DNA of 54,051 nt from Balneolaceae bacterium (GCA_007123715.1 SKKO01000157.1:1-54051); one strand, 5' to 3'. Positions 20,101 to 29,427 are shown, numbered from the stretch's first letter. Made by a program: numbers and translations. Notes: generated by a model from the letters alone, not told the origin.

Positions 20101-20828
20101 GACCAGTCGTATCCGGGATAGACCTCTTTCCATGCTTCGGTGTCGTCGTTGGAATCGGCACCTGCATATACAACGCCTGCGTAACCGCGGCTAACCGCAA
20201 CCAGCGCCCAGCGGCGGTGATTATCCTGGGTCATAAATACCGGGAACGGCCCCTCTCCTTTCGGAAGGATCATCTCAAACGAAAGTGTTGCATTATAGTC
20301 CGGGCCAAACTCCAGTACAATATCGTGAACCGTTGCATGGCTTTCGTCCCGGACAGATTCGTGCTGCACCCGCAGATTCCCGGGCGGTGCCGGCACCTGT
20401 CCGATAAGCCACTGCATCATCAGCCCACGAATCTCCTCCTGCCGCTTCGGCCATTCTTCGGCAGATGTTATTCGGTCTCCATTCGCCATCCTGAGCGGAT
20501 CAGGAATAAAAGGGGTACTCTCCATCGCGTCAAAATCGGGTGGCAATTCACCCGTTTCGTTCAGCCATCTGAGCCATTCATTGTTATCGTCCGGCCATTC
20601 ATTCTCAGAAGGCAAGAGCAGGTGAAGCTCTTCCAGAAAACCAAGTCTGGGCTCATCTGATTCACCTGCTGATTGTGACACCACAGTTGCCGGAAAACAA
20701 ACTGAGATAATAATTCCCGCACATATAACTAAATGCAATAACACTCCACAAACATCCCGCCTTTCCCGCATAACCAAAATTGAATTGATCATTTCAAATT
20801 CGCGCCAAAAAAATTTTATCTGGCTCAA
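17187..20828 (-). CDS. Secreted multidomain protein: CE15-like glucuronoyl esterase + alpha/beta hydrolase + amidohydrolase
   Basis: GHSRNGK motif (CE15-like); second hydrolase with GYAMGGRAALHAAAL; C-terminal GVRLIDGLGG...PGLIDVHFHS...EPGKIADLILVDG amidohydrolase. Real start probably an internal Met before the signal peptide. Confidence 0.8.
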   Translation of the reverse strand: MSQIKFFWREFEMINSILVMRERRDVCGVLLHLVICAGIIISVCFPATVVSQSAGESDEPRLGFLEELHLLLPSENEWPDDNNEWLRWLNETGELPPDFDAMESTPFIPDPLRMANGDRITSAEEWPKRQEEIRGLMMQWLIGQVPAPPGNLRVQHESVRDESHATVHDIVLEFGPDYNATLSFEMILPKGEGPFPVFMTQDNHRRWALVAVSRGYAGVVYAGADSNDDTEAWKEVYPGYDWSLMARRAWGASRVLDYLETLDFIDSDKVALTGHSRNGKLSVIAGALDPRFGAIISSSSGAGGVNTFRFFSESEFAEGIEILTRRFPDWFHPRLRFFAGREDKLPIDTPNMVAAIAPTPFLYAVALNDNVESVWDIEHSWRSAQKVYEFLEAGDRIQILYRPGTHETKAGDMEEYIDWLDVQFHRNQLEGVSSDPMYPAFEDWERTTPVRLNPDDFPAAGSVDLLVDMDDMGDFSRQWDSISAEIRKRIRAGLGIAPPEARSFAGSYGSERGYISSMLSRRAPGSAYEGIGSLTLNFGNYVAGDIYYPEDAVARGEKLPVLIWIHPISVSNGYRAGYRRGNPTYLELASQGFAVMAFDQIGHGTRIGEATRFYERYPGWSLLGKQVHDIKQAVNALLYEPLTEYDQFGDTGFLDTDQIYLMGYAMGGRAALHAAALDERIAGVITIAGFTPMRNDTNEKHTGGLARWSYHYPLQPWLADFIGKEKHVPYDYHEVIAAIAPRRVSVITPLIDTQANPQEVNDTVQHARPVFEKLGAGQNLRFKKVFDYNRFGPEMQQVLSDELRAMLIQPLKEVNPPEAPEDGSVLAITGVRLIDGLGGHPLQDAVVVVQGSRIIAAGSSGDVEIPDGAEQVEAAGKTLMPGLIDVHFHSIMNNDLLYDYLQKGITTLRDPGHPVGFYQSLNFTDKPLPRVFLTGAHLDGYPPVWPQQAVVVRDGEHARETVRKHVEEGGTGIKIYFRLPLEYYDEITREARGSGIPVMAHLELVDADDAIRAGVNGIEHVTSFGTSLADSLDALAFKETVKNNNESRNEERYKLWANIDLEHERVQEVIGLAVRNNVYLVPTLALFERRAGDDEVEDYHVKGFQNMMKFTYMAYRAGMKIVNGSHVYGIRYTGFGWSYQREMELLAEAGLSPLEVISSSTIHNARYLRSDQRIGSIEPGKIADLILVDGSPDQEISSMYRIYRVMLNGKWVK

Positions 20829-21114
20829 ACAATTAAAGAAATCAGAACCATTAATCCCAAATCAAGTTTCAGTTTTTTGGCTTCTATTTCAGAAGATGAT
20901 TGAATTCAACAAGGATCACAAACGAGAATAGTTTTTAATATCTGTATCTTTATGGATATTGGTATAATACCTGTAAGCAATGAAGCTATCGGGGTTCAAG
21001 CAAGAATAAATATCGGGGATTTAGACAGGCAGGGTATTGTAAATGAGCAATGGCCTGCAACATGTAAATGCTGAAATTTTGAGTTAATAAATTATTACAC
21101 ATAAGCTTAATGAC

Positions 21115-22245
21115 ATGAAAAAAATTACTAACATTGTATTACTTACATTTCTTTTCGTCTTTGGGTCATGTAGTTCTGCTGTAGAAGAAAAAGAAGACAC
21201 GTTGGGGAGGTGGTCAGCAGAAAAAGCAAATCAATGGTATGAAGAAACCGGTTGGCTGATTGGTGCTAATTTCAATCCCAGTACTGCAATCAACCAATTG
21301 GAAATGTGGCAGGCAGAAACATTTGACCCGGAGACGATTGACAAAGAGTTGAGTTGGGCAGCGGGTATTGGTTTTAATTCCATGAGAGTCTACCTGCATG
21401 ATTTGGTGTGGAAGGATGACCCTGAAGGGCTCCTTGAGCGAATGGAACAGTATCTTGAAATTGCAGACAGCCATGGTATTGGAACAATGTTTGTATTATT
21501 AGACGGGGTATGGCATCCATACCCTGTATTGGGAGAGCAGCCAACACCGATTCCACATGTACACAATTCCGGATGGGTTCAGAGTCCGAATATTCATGTA
21601 TTGGCCGACCCCGACAAGTGGGGTTATCTTGAGGAATATGTGAAAGGGGTGATATCCCATTTTTCAGATGATAAAAGGATTCATGTTTGGGATCTTTATA
21701 ATGAGCCCGACAACACGAATAACGTGGCATACGGTGATATTGAACTTGAAAATAAACGTGAGATGGCATTCAGGTTACTTCAGGAGAGTTTCAGGTGGGC
21801 AAGGGAGGCAAACCCTTCACAGCCTGTCACTTCAGGGTTATGGTATGGTGATTGGTCGGTTCATGAAAATATGAAAGAAATTGACCGGTTTATGGTTGAA
21901 AATTCTGATGTAATATCATTTCATTCATATGACGGCCCTGAAACAATGGAGCAGCGCATTGAATATTTGCAAAGGTATAACCGCCCAATTTTCTGTACAG
22001 AATATATGGCCCGCCCAAGAGGCAGTACGTTTAAAGCTGAATTGCCTATTTTAAAAAATCATAACGTTAGCGGGTACAACTGGGGATTTGTTGCAGGGAA
22101 ATCTCAGACGATTTATCCATGGGATTCCTGGGAAACTGCATATACAGCAGAGCCCGGATTATGGTTTCATGATATCTTTCGAAGCGATGGAACACCGTAT
22201 GATGAAGATGAGGCAGAGTTTATTAAAAGTATTACGCTTGAATAA
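21115..22245 (+). CDS. Secreted glycoside hydrolase, GH5/cellulase-like TIM barrel
   Basis: Lipobox FGSCSS; VWDLYNEPDN (acid/base Glu) and IFCTEYMARP (nucleophile Glu) motifs. Confidence 0.8.
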   Translation: MKKITNIVLLTFLFVFGSCSSAVEEKEDTLGRWSAEKANQWYEETGWLIGANFNPSTAINQLEMWQAETFDPETIDKELSWAAGIGFNSMRVYLHDLVWKDDPEGLLERMEQYLEIADSHGIGTMFVLLDGVWHPYPVLGEQPTPIPHVHNSGWVQSPNIHVLADPDKWGYLEEYVKGVISHFSDDKRIHVWDLYNEPDNTNNVAYGDIELENKREMAFRLLQESFRWAREANPSQPVTSGLWYGDWSVHENMKEIDRFMVENSDVISFHSYDGPETMEQRIEYLQRYNRPIFCTEYMARPRGSTFKAELPILKNHNVSGYNWGFVAGKSQTIYPWDSWETAYTAEPGLWFHDIFRSDGTPYDEDEAEFIKSITLE

Positions 22246-22517
22246 GTCTTAAATCAGATAACAGATAAGTGAATGAAGATTTGATTTTTCATGCACTTGT
22301 GGTTTACAGAATAAACGATATAATTCTTTTAGGCACAAATCAAAAAACATAACGGTTTGGTGTTTCTGTGGCCTGGCGATTAAAAATAAACTTGTCGTTG
22401 TACAGGCTTTTAAACAACTTTTTCCAATTCAATTGTTGATATTACTCTTCAACTACATCCCAATCACCATTTCAAACTGCTTTGTAAAGCAAAAATTTCA
22501 CTTACCGAAAATTTTTT

Positions 22518-22542
22518 GGAGTATAATTACATGTTATACTCC
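22518..22542. promoter_or_regulatory. Perfect 9-bp inverted repeat upstream of the decayed TA locus (candidate operator)
   Basis: GGAGTATAA-TTACATG-TTATACTCC, about 50 nt before the antitoxin ATG. Confidence 0.4.
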
Positions 22543-22593
22543 GAGGGAAATTCAATCGTTTTTTCATGAGAAAGAGATTAACTACATTTAGAT

Positions 22594-22833
22594 ATGTCTG
22601 AAAAAGAACTCATAAAACAAATCAAGGAGCTTCCTTCTGAAGCCCAACAAGAAGCGGCAGAATTTGTCGACTTTCTCTCAAAAAAATAAATCCAGCAGCC
22701 AGTTGAATCCAGCTCATCTCAAAAGAAATCTATTTTAGAAAGTTCATTCAGAGGTATTTGGAAGATCCGGGAAGTCATGCAAGATAGTACAAAGTGGGTT
22801 CGAGAACTTCGGAAAAGCCGATGGGCTAAATAA
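22594..22833 (+). pseudogene. DUF2281-type antitoxin interrupted by in-frame TAA
   Basis: MSEKELIKQIKELPSEAQQEAAEFVDFLSKK*IQQPVESSSSQKKSILESSFRGIWKIREVMQDSTKWVRELRKSRWAK*; TAA at 22687-22689, frame otherwise kept. Confidence 0.8.
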
Positions 22834-22841
22834 CAACAATT

Positions 22842-23231
22842 ATGCACCAACCTGTAATTGTTGATACAGATATTCTTATCGATTTTGGTTTAGACAAGCC
22901 CGATGCTGTTCAAAGAATGGCAAAACTTGAGGAAAATTATGCAATTAGTGTCAGTGTAATCACGGCAATGGAACTGTACGCGGGATGCCGTAGCAAAAAA
23001 GATCTCAAGAAAGTTGAAGATTTACTTTCGGGTCTAAACATTGAATTGGTAACGAAGGCCGTATCGGAATAAGCGTTCGAGTTGATGAAGATGTTCAGAT
23101 CGAGCCATGGAGTGGAAATTAATGATATGCTGATTGCTGCAACTGTAATGACATTAGAAGTGAAATTGATTAGTAAAAATCAAAAGCACTACACGTTTCT
23201 ACCGGGTCTGGACCTTCGAAATATCCGGTGA
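22842..23231 (+). pseudogene. PIN-domain (VapC-like) toxin interrupted by in-frame TAA
   Basis: MHQPVIVDTDILIDFG...ITAMELYAGC...VTKAVSE*AFELMKMFRSSHGVEINDMLIAATVMTLEVKLISKNQKHYTFLPGLDLRNIR*; TAA at 23070-23072. Confidence 0.85.
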
Positions 23232-23497
23232 GCGAAGCATAACGAAGCATAACAAGTAAAGGCATGGAATGAAGCTTGCCGGGTTCCATGCCGGTGACAG
23301 TTTCTGGGCTATCAGATTATACGTTTTTAAACCGGAACGTGATGGCCTCTTTCATACCAGTTACCGAATCCTGTAATATGAGTCAGGCTATAGTAGGTGA
23401 AGTTGGTCCTTGACTATGATTTATTCGAATACTATAAAATCAATTGAAAATGAGAGTAAACAGCGACTTTGTTTCACCATAGCTTTACCCTGCCAAA

Positions 23498-23542
23498 ATA
23501 AAAAAGGGCTTAAAGTTATGTTTATAATAACCTTAAACCCTT
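23498..23542 (-). terminator. Rho-independent terminator of the tRNA-Met gene
   Basis: Minus-strand AAGGGTTTAAGGTTAT...ATAACTTTAAGCCCTTTTTTATTTT hairpin plus T-run. Confidence 0.8.
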
Positions 23543-23550
23543 ATATATAG

Positions 23551-23624
23551 TAGCGTGGGAGGGACTTGAACCCTCGACCTCCGGGTTATGAATCCGACGC
23601 TCTTACCTGCTGAGCTACCACGCC
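23551..23624 (-). tRNA. tRNA-Met (anticodon CAT)
   Basis: Minus-strand GGCGTGGTAGCTCAGCAGGTAAGAGCGTCGGATTCATAACCCGGAGGTCGAGGGTTCAAGTCCCTCCCACGCTA; complete cloverleaf by eye. Confidence 0.95.
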
Positions 23625-23974
23625 GTCAAACATAAAAATATGCAGCTTTCCTGATTCTGCCGGGAAGATTGCAGAAAAGAAAGATAATATTTTTTCCGGT
23701 TAATGATGAAATCGAAAACCATCTTTTTTGGCAGGTTTTATGCTGAGGCATTGCGATTCGACATCAAGATCATTGTGATGGTTGATACAATCGCAAAAAA
23801 GACCTGGTCTCATTGGTATTCTTGGCATAAATAATGGGCTCCAAGCGCAGTCCTGTGAAGGATGACTGAACCAATTGCCTGAGATAGTAAATGGATTAAT
23901 AGATTAATCTTTTCATGGAGAATGCAGTAATCAAATATCACCCCGTTTTTTGATTACAGATATCGGCACCCTGC

Positions 23975-24028
23975 TTTTCATCCCCAGGGTCGGGACTGTC
24001 CCTACCACTCCAACTTTTCACTTTTCAC
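23975..24028. repeat. 54-bp REP-like repeat, copy A
   Basis: TTTTCATCCCCAGGGTCGGGACTGTCCCTACCACTCCAACTTTTCACTTTTCAC; tandem with copy B. Confidence 0.8.
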
Positions 24029-24082
24029 TTTTCATCCCGAGAGATCGGGACTGTCGCTACCGCTCCAGCTTTTCACTTTTCA
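24029..24082. repeat. 54-bp REP-like repeat, copy B
   Basis: TTTTCATCCCGAGAGATCGGGACTGTCGCTACCGCTCCAGCTTTTCACTTTTCA. Confidence 0.85.
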
Positions 24083-24161
24083 CCACCTAAATTGCTCCTT
24101 TATCTTCATTCAATCTTAAGTTATTTTATAAGCTTAATCCAAAACTGATGAACACGTTTTA

Positions 24162-25631
24162 TTGATGGCCAAACGAATTACAAACAGAGCAGACGATTAT
24201 TCCCAGTGGTATTTAGATGTAGTAAAAGAAGCTAAACTTGCAGACCATTCCCCTGTGCGCGGCTGCATGGTAATACGCCCAAACGGGTTTGCCATTTGGG
24301 AAAACATGAAACAGGCTCTCGATAAGATGTTCCGGGATACCGGCCACGAAAATGCGTACTTCCCGTTATTTATCCCTAAATCGTTTCTATCGAAAGAAGC
24401 ACAGCATGTGGAAGGGTTTGCCAAAGAGTGTGCCGTAATCACCCATAGCCGCCTGATGAGTGTGGACGGCGGTGTTGAGGTTGACCCCGATTCCCGCCTT
24501 GATGAAGAACTCATCGTACGGCCCACTTCAGAAACCATCATCTGGGATTCATATAGAAACTGGATACAATCCTACCGCGACCTCCCCATCCTCATCAACC
24601 AGTGGGCAAACGTGGTTCGCTGGGAAATGCGTACCCGTCTGTTCCTGAGAACCATGGAGTTTTTGTGGCAGGAAGGCCATACCGCCCATGCCACCGAACA
24701 GGAAGCCGTTGAAGAGACTCTCAAAATGCTCGAGGTGTATCGCACCTTTGCCGAAGAATTTATGGCCATGCCCGTGGTAACGGGAGTTAAAACCGAATCG
24801 GAACGATTCGCCGGAGCCGTGGATACATACTGTATCGAATCACTGATGCAGGACGGCAAAGCCCTGCAGGCGGGAACTTCTCATTTTCTTGGCCAGAATT
24901 TTGCCAAAGCGTTTGATGTCAAATTCCAGGATAATGACGGAGAACATAAATATGTGTGGGCTACGAGCTGGGGCGTTTCCACACGACTGATCGGCGGCCT
25001 GATTATGACACACTCCGACGATAACGGTCTGGTAATTCCACCTAAACTTGCGCCGACACAGGTGGTGCTGGTACCTATCATTAAAAACGATGATCAGAAA
25101 TCGCAAATCCTGTTGTATGCCGAACCTCTGGTTACCGGGTTAAAAAAAATGGGTGTCTCCGTAAAGGTGGATGACCGCGACAACTTTAAACCGGGATGGA
25201 AATTTGCCGAACACGAAGCACAGGGTGTGCCTGTACGAATTGCGATTGGCCCTCGCGACATGGAAAACGGAAATCTTGAAGTGGCAAGACGCGACACCCT
25301 GAAAAAAGAGATCATCCCAATCGATGGGGCAGGACTTTACATTAGCAGTCTTCTTGAAACCATCCAGAAAGATATGTTTGAAGCTGCCAAAAAACGAACC
25401 AGCGAAGCCACCCGGCATGTAGATACTTATGATCAATTTAAAGAAGCCATTGAAGAGGGGGGTTTTATCTATGCCCATTGGGATGGAACCGCTGAAACCG
25501 AAACTCTGATAAAAGATGAGACAAAAGCAACGATCCGCTGTATTCCGTTAAACGGTGATAAAACGCCGGGTAAATGCATGGTGACCGGAAATCCATCCGC
25601 ACAAAAAGTTCTGTTTGCACGTTCTTACTGA
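24162..25631 (+). CDS. proS: Proline--tRNA ligase (ProS type 3, short archaeal/eukaryote-like form); start likely ATG 24165
   Basis: [67 protein letters not shown]. Confidence 0.96.
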   Translation: MMAKRITNRADDYSQWYLDVVKEAKLADHSPVRGCMVIRPNGFAIWENMKQALDKMFRDTGHENAYFPLFIPKSFLSKEAQHVEGFAKECAVITHSRLMSVDGGVEVDPDSRLDEELIVRPTSETIIWDSYRNWIQSYRDLPILINQWANVVRWEMRTRLFLRTMEFLWQEGHTAHATEQEAVEETLKMLEVYRTFAEEFMAMPVVTGVKTESERFAGAVDTYCIESLMQDGKALQAGTSHFLGQNFAKAFDVKFQDNDGEHKYVWATSWGVSTRLIGGLIMTHSDDNGLVIPPKLAPTQVVLVPIIKNDDQKSQILLYAEPLVTGLKKMGVSVKVDDRDNFKPGWKFAEHEAQGVPVRIAIGPRDMENGNLEVARRDTLKKEIIPIDGAGLYISSLLETIQKDMFEAAKKRTSEATRHVDTYDQFKEAIEEGGFIYAHWDGTAETETLIKDETKATIRCIPLNGDKTPGKCMVTGNPSAQKVLFARSY

Positions 25632-25635
25632 GACC

Positions 25636-27150
25636 ATGAGTGCATTACCGACATATCCGAAATCGTGCCGTCTCAACAGTGTTGATGAAACACGGGAGCT
25701 GGATCGCTCTACGATTGATGATTTTGGGATAGACGGCTTCACTTTGATGGAAATTGCCGGAGGCGGTGCCGCATCAGCCATCCGTGAAATACAGGGGAAT
25801 GAAAAAACAGGCCTTTATCTCTGCGGAAAAGGAAATAATGCCGGTGATGCGCTTGTAGTTGCCCGTTACCTTTGCAACAATGCCGGCCACAAAGCCGATG
25901 TTTGCTTTCTTTTTGGTGATGAGGATTTGTCCACTGATACGGCACACAACCTGGGGCTTCTCAAAACCCTCCAAAAAAACGGGGTCAGTGTCCGTTTTAT
26001 CGACCGTTTCCCCATAGATAGATTATATTCATACAATTATATTGTTGATGGAATTCTGGGTACCGGTTTAAACAGTGATCTACGGACACCCCTGCCGGAT
26101 GTCATCCGGGAGGTGAATGAATCCGGAATAACCGTTTACGCAATGGATGTACCCACCGGTTTAAATGCAGACACCGGCGAAGTGTATAATACCTGTTTAA
26201 AAGCAAAACATACGTTTACCTTCGGTACGAATAAAACGGGTTTTTACCTGGGTAAATCGCCAGAATACATCGGAACGGTACACTTCATAGAACTTCCCTT
26301 TCCTGAGTACCTGAATACAGGAACCACATTTTTACTGAACGAAGATCTCTACAATTCCTATCCCCCGGTCAGGCGCAAGGCAAGCCACAAATACCGGGAT
26401 GGCTGTGTCCATATTATTGCCGGTTCGGAGGGGCTCACCGGAGCGGCAATTATGACCGCCCGCAGCGCCTGGAAAACAGGAGCCGGTTCAGTAATCCTTT
26501 ATTCACCCGGCAAATTATTGACAGTCTATGAGCGCACACTCCACCAAATCATCAAAAAACCGGTGGGCAGCGATCATGACATTTTCTTCAAACCGGCTGA
26601 TGCAAAAACTGTAACCGAAACACTCAAATCTAAGCCGGGCACACTGATAGCGGGCCCCGGGATTGGCACCTCCTCCGAAACCGGCGAATTTTTGAAAAGT
26701 GTGCTGTCTGATTGGAGTGGTAGTGTTATCCTGGATGCTGATGCACTCTCTTTTTGGAGTGAATTAAAAGGCATTCCTTCTGAAAAAAAACAAAAATGGC
26801 TGATAACACCGCATATCGGGGAAGCCAAAAATTACCTGGATGCACATTTTGAACACGATATTGAACGGCTGCAATGGTGCCGGCAGTTCCAAAAAGAAAA
26901 TGGCTGCAGAGTTCTGATAAAAGGGAATCCTTCCATATATCAATCTGACAAACAAACCTTGATTACCGGCTATGACACCTCCGTATTTGCAAGGGCCGGC
27001 TTCGGGGATGTACTTGCCGGAATGCTCGGAACTTATTCCGATATCACAAATAATATAGATACCGCCTGCGTTATGGCACTTTATGAGGGTTATCTCTCAT
27101 TTTTAAATCATCAACAAACTGAACCATTCGGCCCTGAGCATCTCACATGA
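25636..27150 (+). CDS. nnr: Bifunctional NAD(P)H-hydrate epimerase / ADP-dependent NAD(P)H-hydrate dehydratase
   Basis: CGKGNNAGDALVVARYL, DVPTGLNADTGEV, AGSEGLTGAAIMTARSAWKTGAGSV, ITPHIGEAK, ARAGFGDVLAGMLG. ATG 25636 preferred over the TTG at 25615. Confidence 0.93.
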   Translation: MSALPTYPKSCRLNSVDETRELDRSTIDDFGIDGFTLMEIAGGGAASAIREIQGNEKTGLYLCGKGNNAGDALVVARYLCNNAGHKADVCFLFGDEDLSTDTAHNLGLLKTLQKNGVSVRFIDRFPIDRLYSYNYIVDGILGTGLNSDLRTPLPDVIREVNESGITVYAMDVPTGLNADTGEVYNTCLKAKHTFTFGTNKTGFYLGKSPEYIGTVHFIELPFPEYLNTGTTFLLNEDLYNSYPPVRRKASHKYRDGCVHIIAGSEGLTGAAIMTARSAWKTGAGSVILYSPGKLLTVYERTLHQIIKKPVGSDHDIFFKPADAKTVTETLKSKPGTLIAGPGIGTSSETGEFLKSVLSDWSGSVILDADALSFWSELKGIPSEKKQKWLITPHIGEAKNYLDAHFEHDIERLQWCRQFQKENGCRVLIKGNPSIYQSDKQTLITGYDTSVFARAGFGDVLAGMLGTYSDITNNIDTACVMALYEGYLSFLNHQQTEPFGPEHLT

Positions 27151-27575
27151 TAGGCAGATCCATTTTTTTTCTATTCAGAAACCGAATTCTGATTACTGCA
27201 CTTCTTATTCTAAACACCCTTGCTATACTTTTTCTGACTATGCTCCCCTCGAATACGCTTGGCGATTCACCGCTTTATGAGTATGATAAACTGGGACATT
27301 TTGGCCTATTTTTTATCTGGACTTTTATCTTTGGTCTCTTCAATTTCGCCAGAAAAAATTTTAATACCCGTCTGATTACCATATTTCTGATCGGTTCCAC
27401 ATTTGGAATACTGATTGAAATATTTCAGGGCTTGATGCCGTACGGCAGAAATGCAAGTGTATATGATGCCCTGGCAGACATTGCAGGCAGCTTTTCGGCA
27501 ACAGTGATCCTGTACGGAATTAAACGCCGGTATATGGCAAGATATCGCGATCTGCTAAAAAACCGCCATCAATAA
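27147..27575 (+). CDS. VanZ-like family membrane protein
   Basis: YDKLGHFGLFFIWTF, LIGSTFGILIEIFQGLMPYGRNASVYDALADIAGS. Confidence 0.8.
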   Translation: MIGRSIFFLFRNRILITALLILNTLAILFLTMLPSNTLGDSPLYEYDKLGHFGLFFIWTFIFGLFNFARKNFNTRLITIFLIGSTFGILIEIFQGLMPYGRNASVYDALADIAGSFSATVILYGIKRRYMARYRDLLKNRHQ

Positions 27576-27861
27576 CCACCCCGCTGAAGTAAAACACCCT
27601 GACGGCATCCCTTGCTGCTATTCGTGGATGGGGCAAACGCTCCGTTTTTGCTCACAGAAACTTCTTGGTGAGTAATCCGGGATAACAATGTTTTTTTACG
27701 CTCTAATGTGTTGTGCAATACTATTCCAGTGAGTAAATAATCCGATTTTTGCAATTATTAATAAAAATATAATATCTAATTGCAATTGATCGTTGGAATG
27801 TTAGTTGTAAATCTTTTATACTTCACCATCATTTTACTTTAGCCAATACATTAAACTGCAT

Positions 27862-28518
27862 ATGATTGAACGAAAAAAACCCGATGCCGATCTGAAAAAC
27901 TACTACACGGTTTTTCTGGAGCTGGGCTTACTTATTACCCTGGTCATTTTTATTATTGCCGTAAGAATTGACCTTACAAGCCTTGGTCCCGAAGAAATTG
28001 TGTTGGAAGAACAGGAAATCGTCGAAATGGAAGAAATAATCCAGACACGACAGATTGAAACACCTCCCCCGCCACCGCGTCCGCCGGTACCCGTTGAAGT
28101 ACCCAACGATGAAATTATTGAAGATGTTCATATTGACATTGGTGGTGACCTTGACCTTGGGGGCGCGCTGAGCCTGCCTCCTCCACCCCCTCCGCCACAA
28201 GAGGAAGAAGAAGAAGATTTCTTCGTAGTTGTGGAAGAAATGCCTGAGTTAATTGGAGGACTTGGAGAACTTCAAAGACAAATCAGATACCCTGAAATGG
28301 CTCGCCGTGCAGGTATTGAAGGAAGGGTTTACATTCAGTTTATTGTAAACGAAAGAGGCGATGTTGAAAATCCAACTGTAATCCGCGGTATTGGCGGTGG
28401 TGCTGATGAAGAAGCCCTCCGGGTTGTGAGACAGGCCAAATTTACTCCTGGTATGCAGCGTGGTCGTCCGGTTCGGGTACAGTACAGCCTTCCGATATTC
28501 TTCAGGCTGCAAAACTAA
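27862..28518 (+). CDS. Energy transducer TonB
   Basis: N-terminal TM, Pro-rich linker PPPPPRPPVPVEVP, C-terminal YPEMARRAGIEGRVYIQFIVNERGDV...FTPGMQRGRPVRVQYSLPIFFRLQ. Confidence 0.92.
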   Translation: MIERKKPDADLKNYYTVFLELGLLITLVIFIIAVRIDLTSLGPEEIVLEEQEIVEMEEIIQTRQIETPPPPPRPPVPVEVPNDEIIEDVHIDIGGDLDLGGALSLPPPPPPPQEEEEEDFFVVVEEMPELIGGLGELQRQIRYPEMARRAGIEGRVYIQFIVNERGDVENPTVIRGIGGGADEEALRVVRQAKFTPGMQRGRPVRVQYSLPIFFRLQN

Positions 28519-28552
28519 GGATTAAGATTACGTCTCAATTCATTTTTTATTC

Positions 28553-28578
28553 AAGGCGTGATGATTCATCACGCCTTT
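28553..28578. terminator. Bidirectional terminator overlapping the NUDIX stop codon
   Basis: AAGGCGTGATGA-T-TCATCACGCCTT followed by a T-run. Confidence 0.8.
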
Positions 28579-29021
28579 TTTTTGTTTTGTTGATCCAGGT
28601 ACTTATCCATCACTTCTTTCAGGTTCCGAAAATATACCATATCACGGGCTTTCTGATTCTCAACCCAGATGATATCTGTAATACCTTCGTTTACCTGGGG
28701 CACCAGATTTTCAGGTTCTATTGATCTCATACTGTACCAGTACGTAGTTTTACCGTATAGAGTATCCTCTCTTGTAAATTCATGATATGTTTTACAGAGA
28801 AATGATTCGATTTCCGGGTTCTTCATCCCGGTTTCCTCTTCCACATACCGAATGGCACACTCCTCGAAAGTTTCTCCCTTCTCAACCTTCCCTTTCGGCA
28901 GGTCCCAAAAGCCGTTCCGCTTGATTATCAATATTTCACCTAAAGACGGACGGGCTCTTGCCAATACACCGCCGGCAGCCAGTACTTCCACTGCATCACT
29001 TCTCTTCTTCTTTACCACCAT
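28569..29021 (-). CDS. NUDIX hydrolase
   Basis: GKVEKGETFEECAIRYVEEETGM NUDIX box. Internal Met at 29021 preferred over the ORF-track start 29102. Confidence 0.88.
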   Translation of the reverse strand: MVVKKKRSDAVEVLAAGGVLARARPSLGEILIIKRNGFWDLPKGKVEKGETFEECAIRYVEEETGMKNPEIESFLCKTYHEFTREDTLYGKTTYWYSMRSIEPENLVPQVNEGITDIIWVENQKARDMVYFRNLKEVMDKYLDQQNKKKA

Positions 29022-29325
29022 CAGCCCCCCCTCTCTTTTTCTCATCGGCATAATTGAGCCTAAGATTAGTGAGGGTTTGCCGAAGGTAGCCAACAAGTTC
29101 ATTTGTCAGGTTTCCTTCGGTAAATTTTTCCAGCATCACAAGGGTATCGATGGCAAATTTCGCCGATTGCAGATCCCGTTCCGCTTTATCGGTTAACGGG
29201 TTTTTTAATTTTCCCATTCCCATCATCGCAATCTGTTCATTCTGCTGAATGAGCATCATAAATAATAACTGTTGTTGCTGATCCGTACTTAATTTTTTGC
29301 TATTTGAGGCAGGCTGATCACTCAT
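28996..29325 (-). CDS. DUF1844 domain-containing protein
   Basis: LLFMMLIQQNEQIAMMGMGKLKNPLTDKAERDLQSAKFAIDTLVMLEKFTEGNLT. Confidence 0.8.
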   Translation of the reverse strand: MSDQPASNSKKLSTDQQQQLLFMMLIQQNEQIAMMGMGKLKNPLTDKAERDLQSAKFAIDTLVMLEKFTEGNLTNELVGYLRQTLTNLRLNYADEKKRGGADGGKEEEK

Positions 29326-29427
29326 ATCGTTTAAATATTTGGTTTAGGTTCGATTAGTATACGCTGAAAAGGTAAAGAGTTCGTATACTTAATGTCTAAA
29401 ATCTAATTTAAAAAACTACCCTGTTTA

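Noticed and set aside
19545-20660. 371-aa plus-strand ORF antisense to the CE15/amidohydrolase fusion
   Set aside because: The minus strand carries clear hydrolase motifs throughout; this ORF has no recognisable domain and is best read as a high-GC antisense shadow.
22687-23072. TAA recoding as a sense codon in the TA genes
   Set aside because: All other genes in the window use TAA as a normal stop; decay by nonsense mutation is simpler.
23231-23292. Tandem GAAGCATAAC x2 and GGCATGGAA/TTCCATGCC inverted repeat after the dead toxin
   Set aside because: Too short and isolated to assign as an element end or attachment site without other copies.
23640-24160. Possible transposase remnant upstream of proS
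   Set aside because: No frame gave a recognisable transposase motif; only repeats and AT-rich debris seen.
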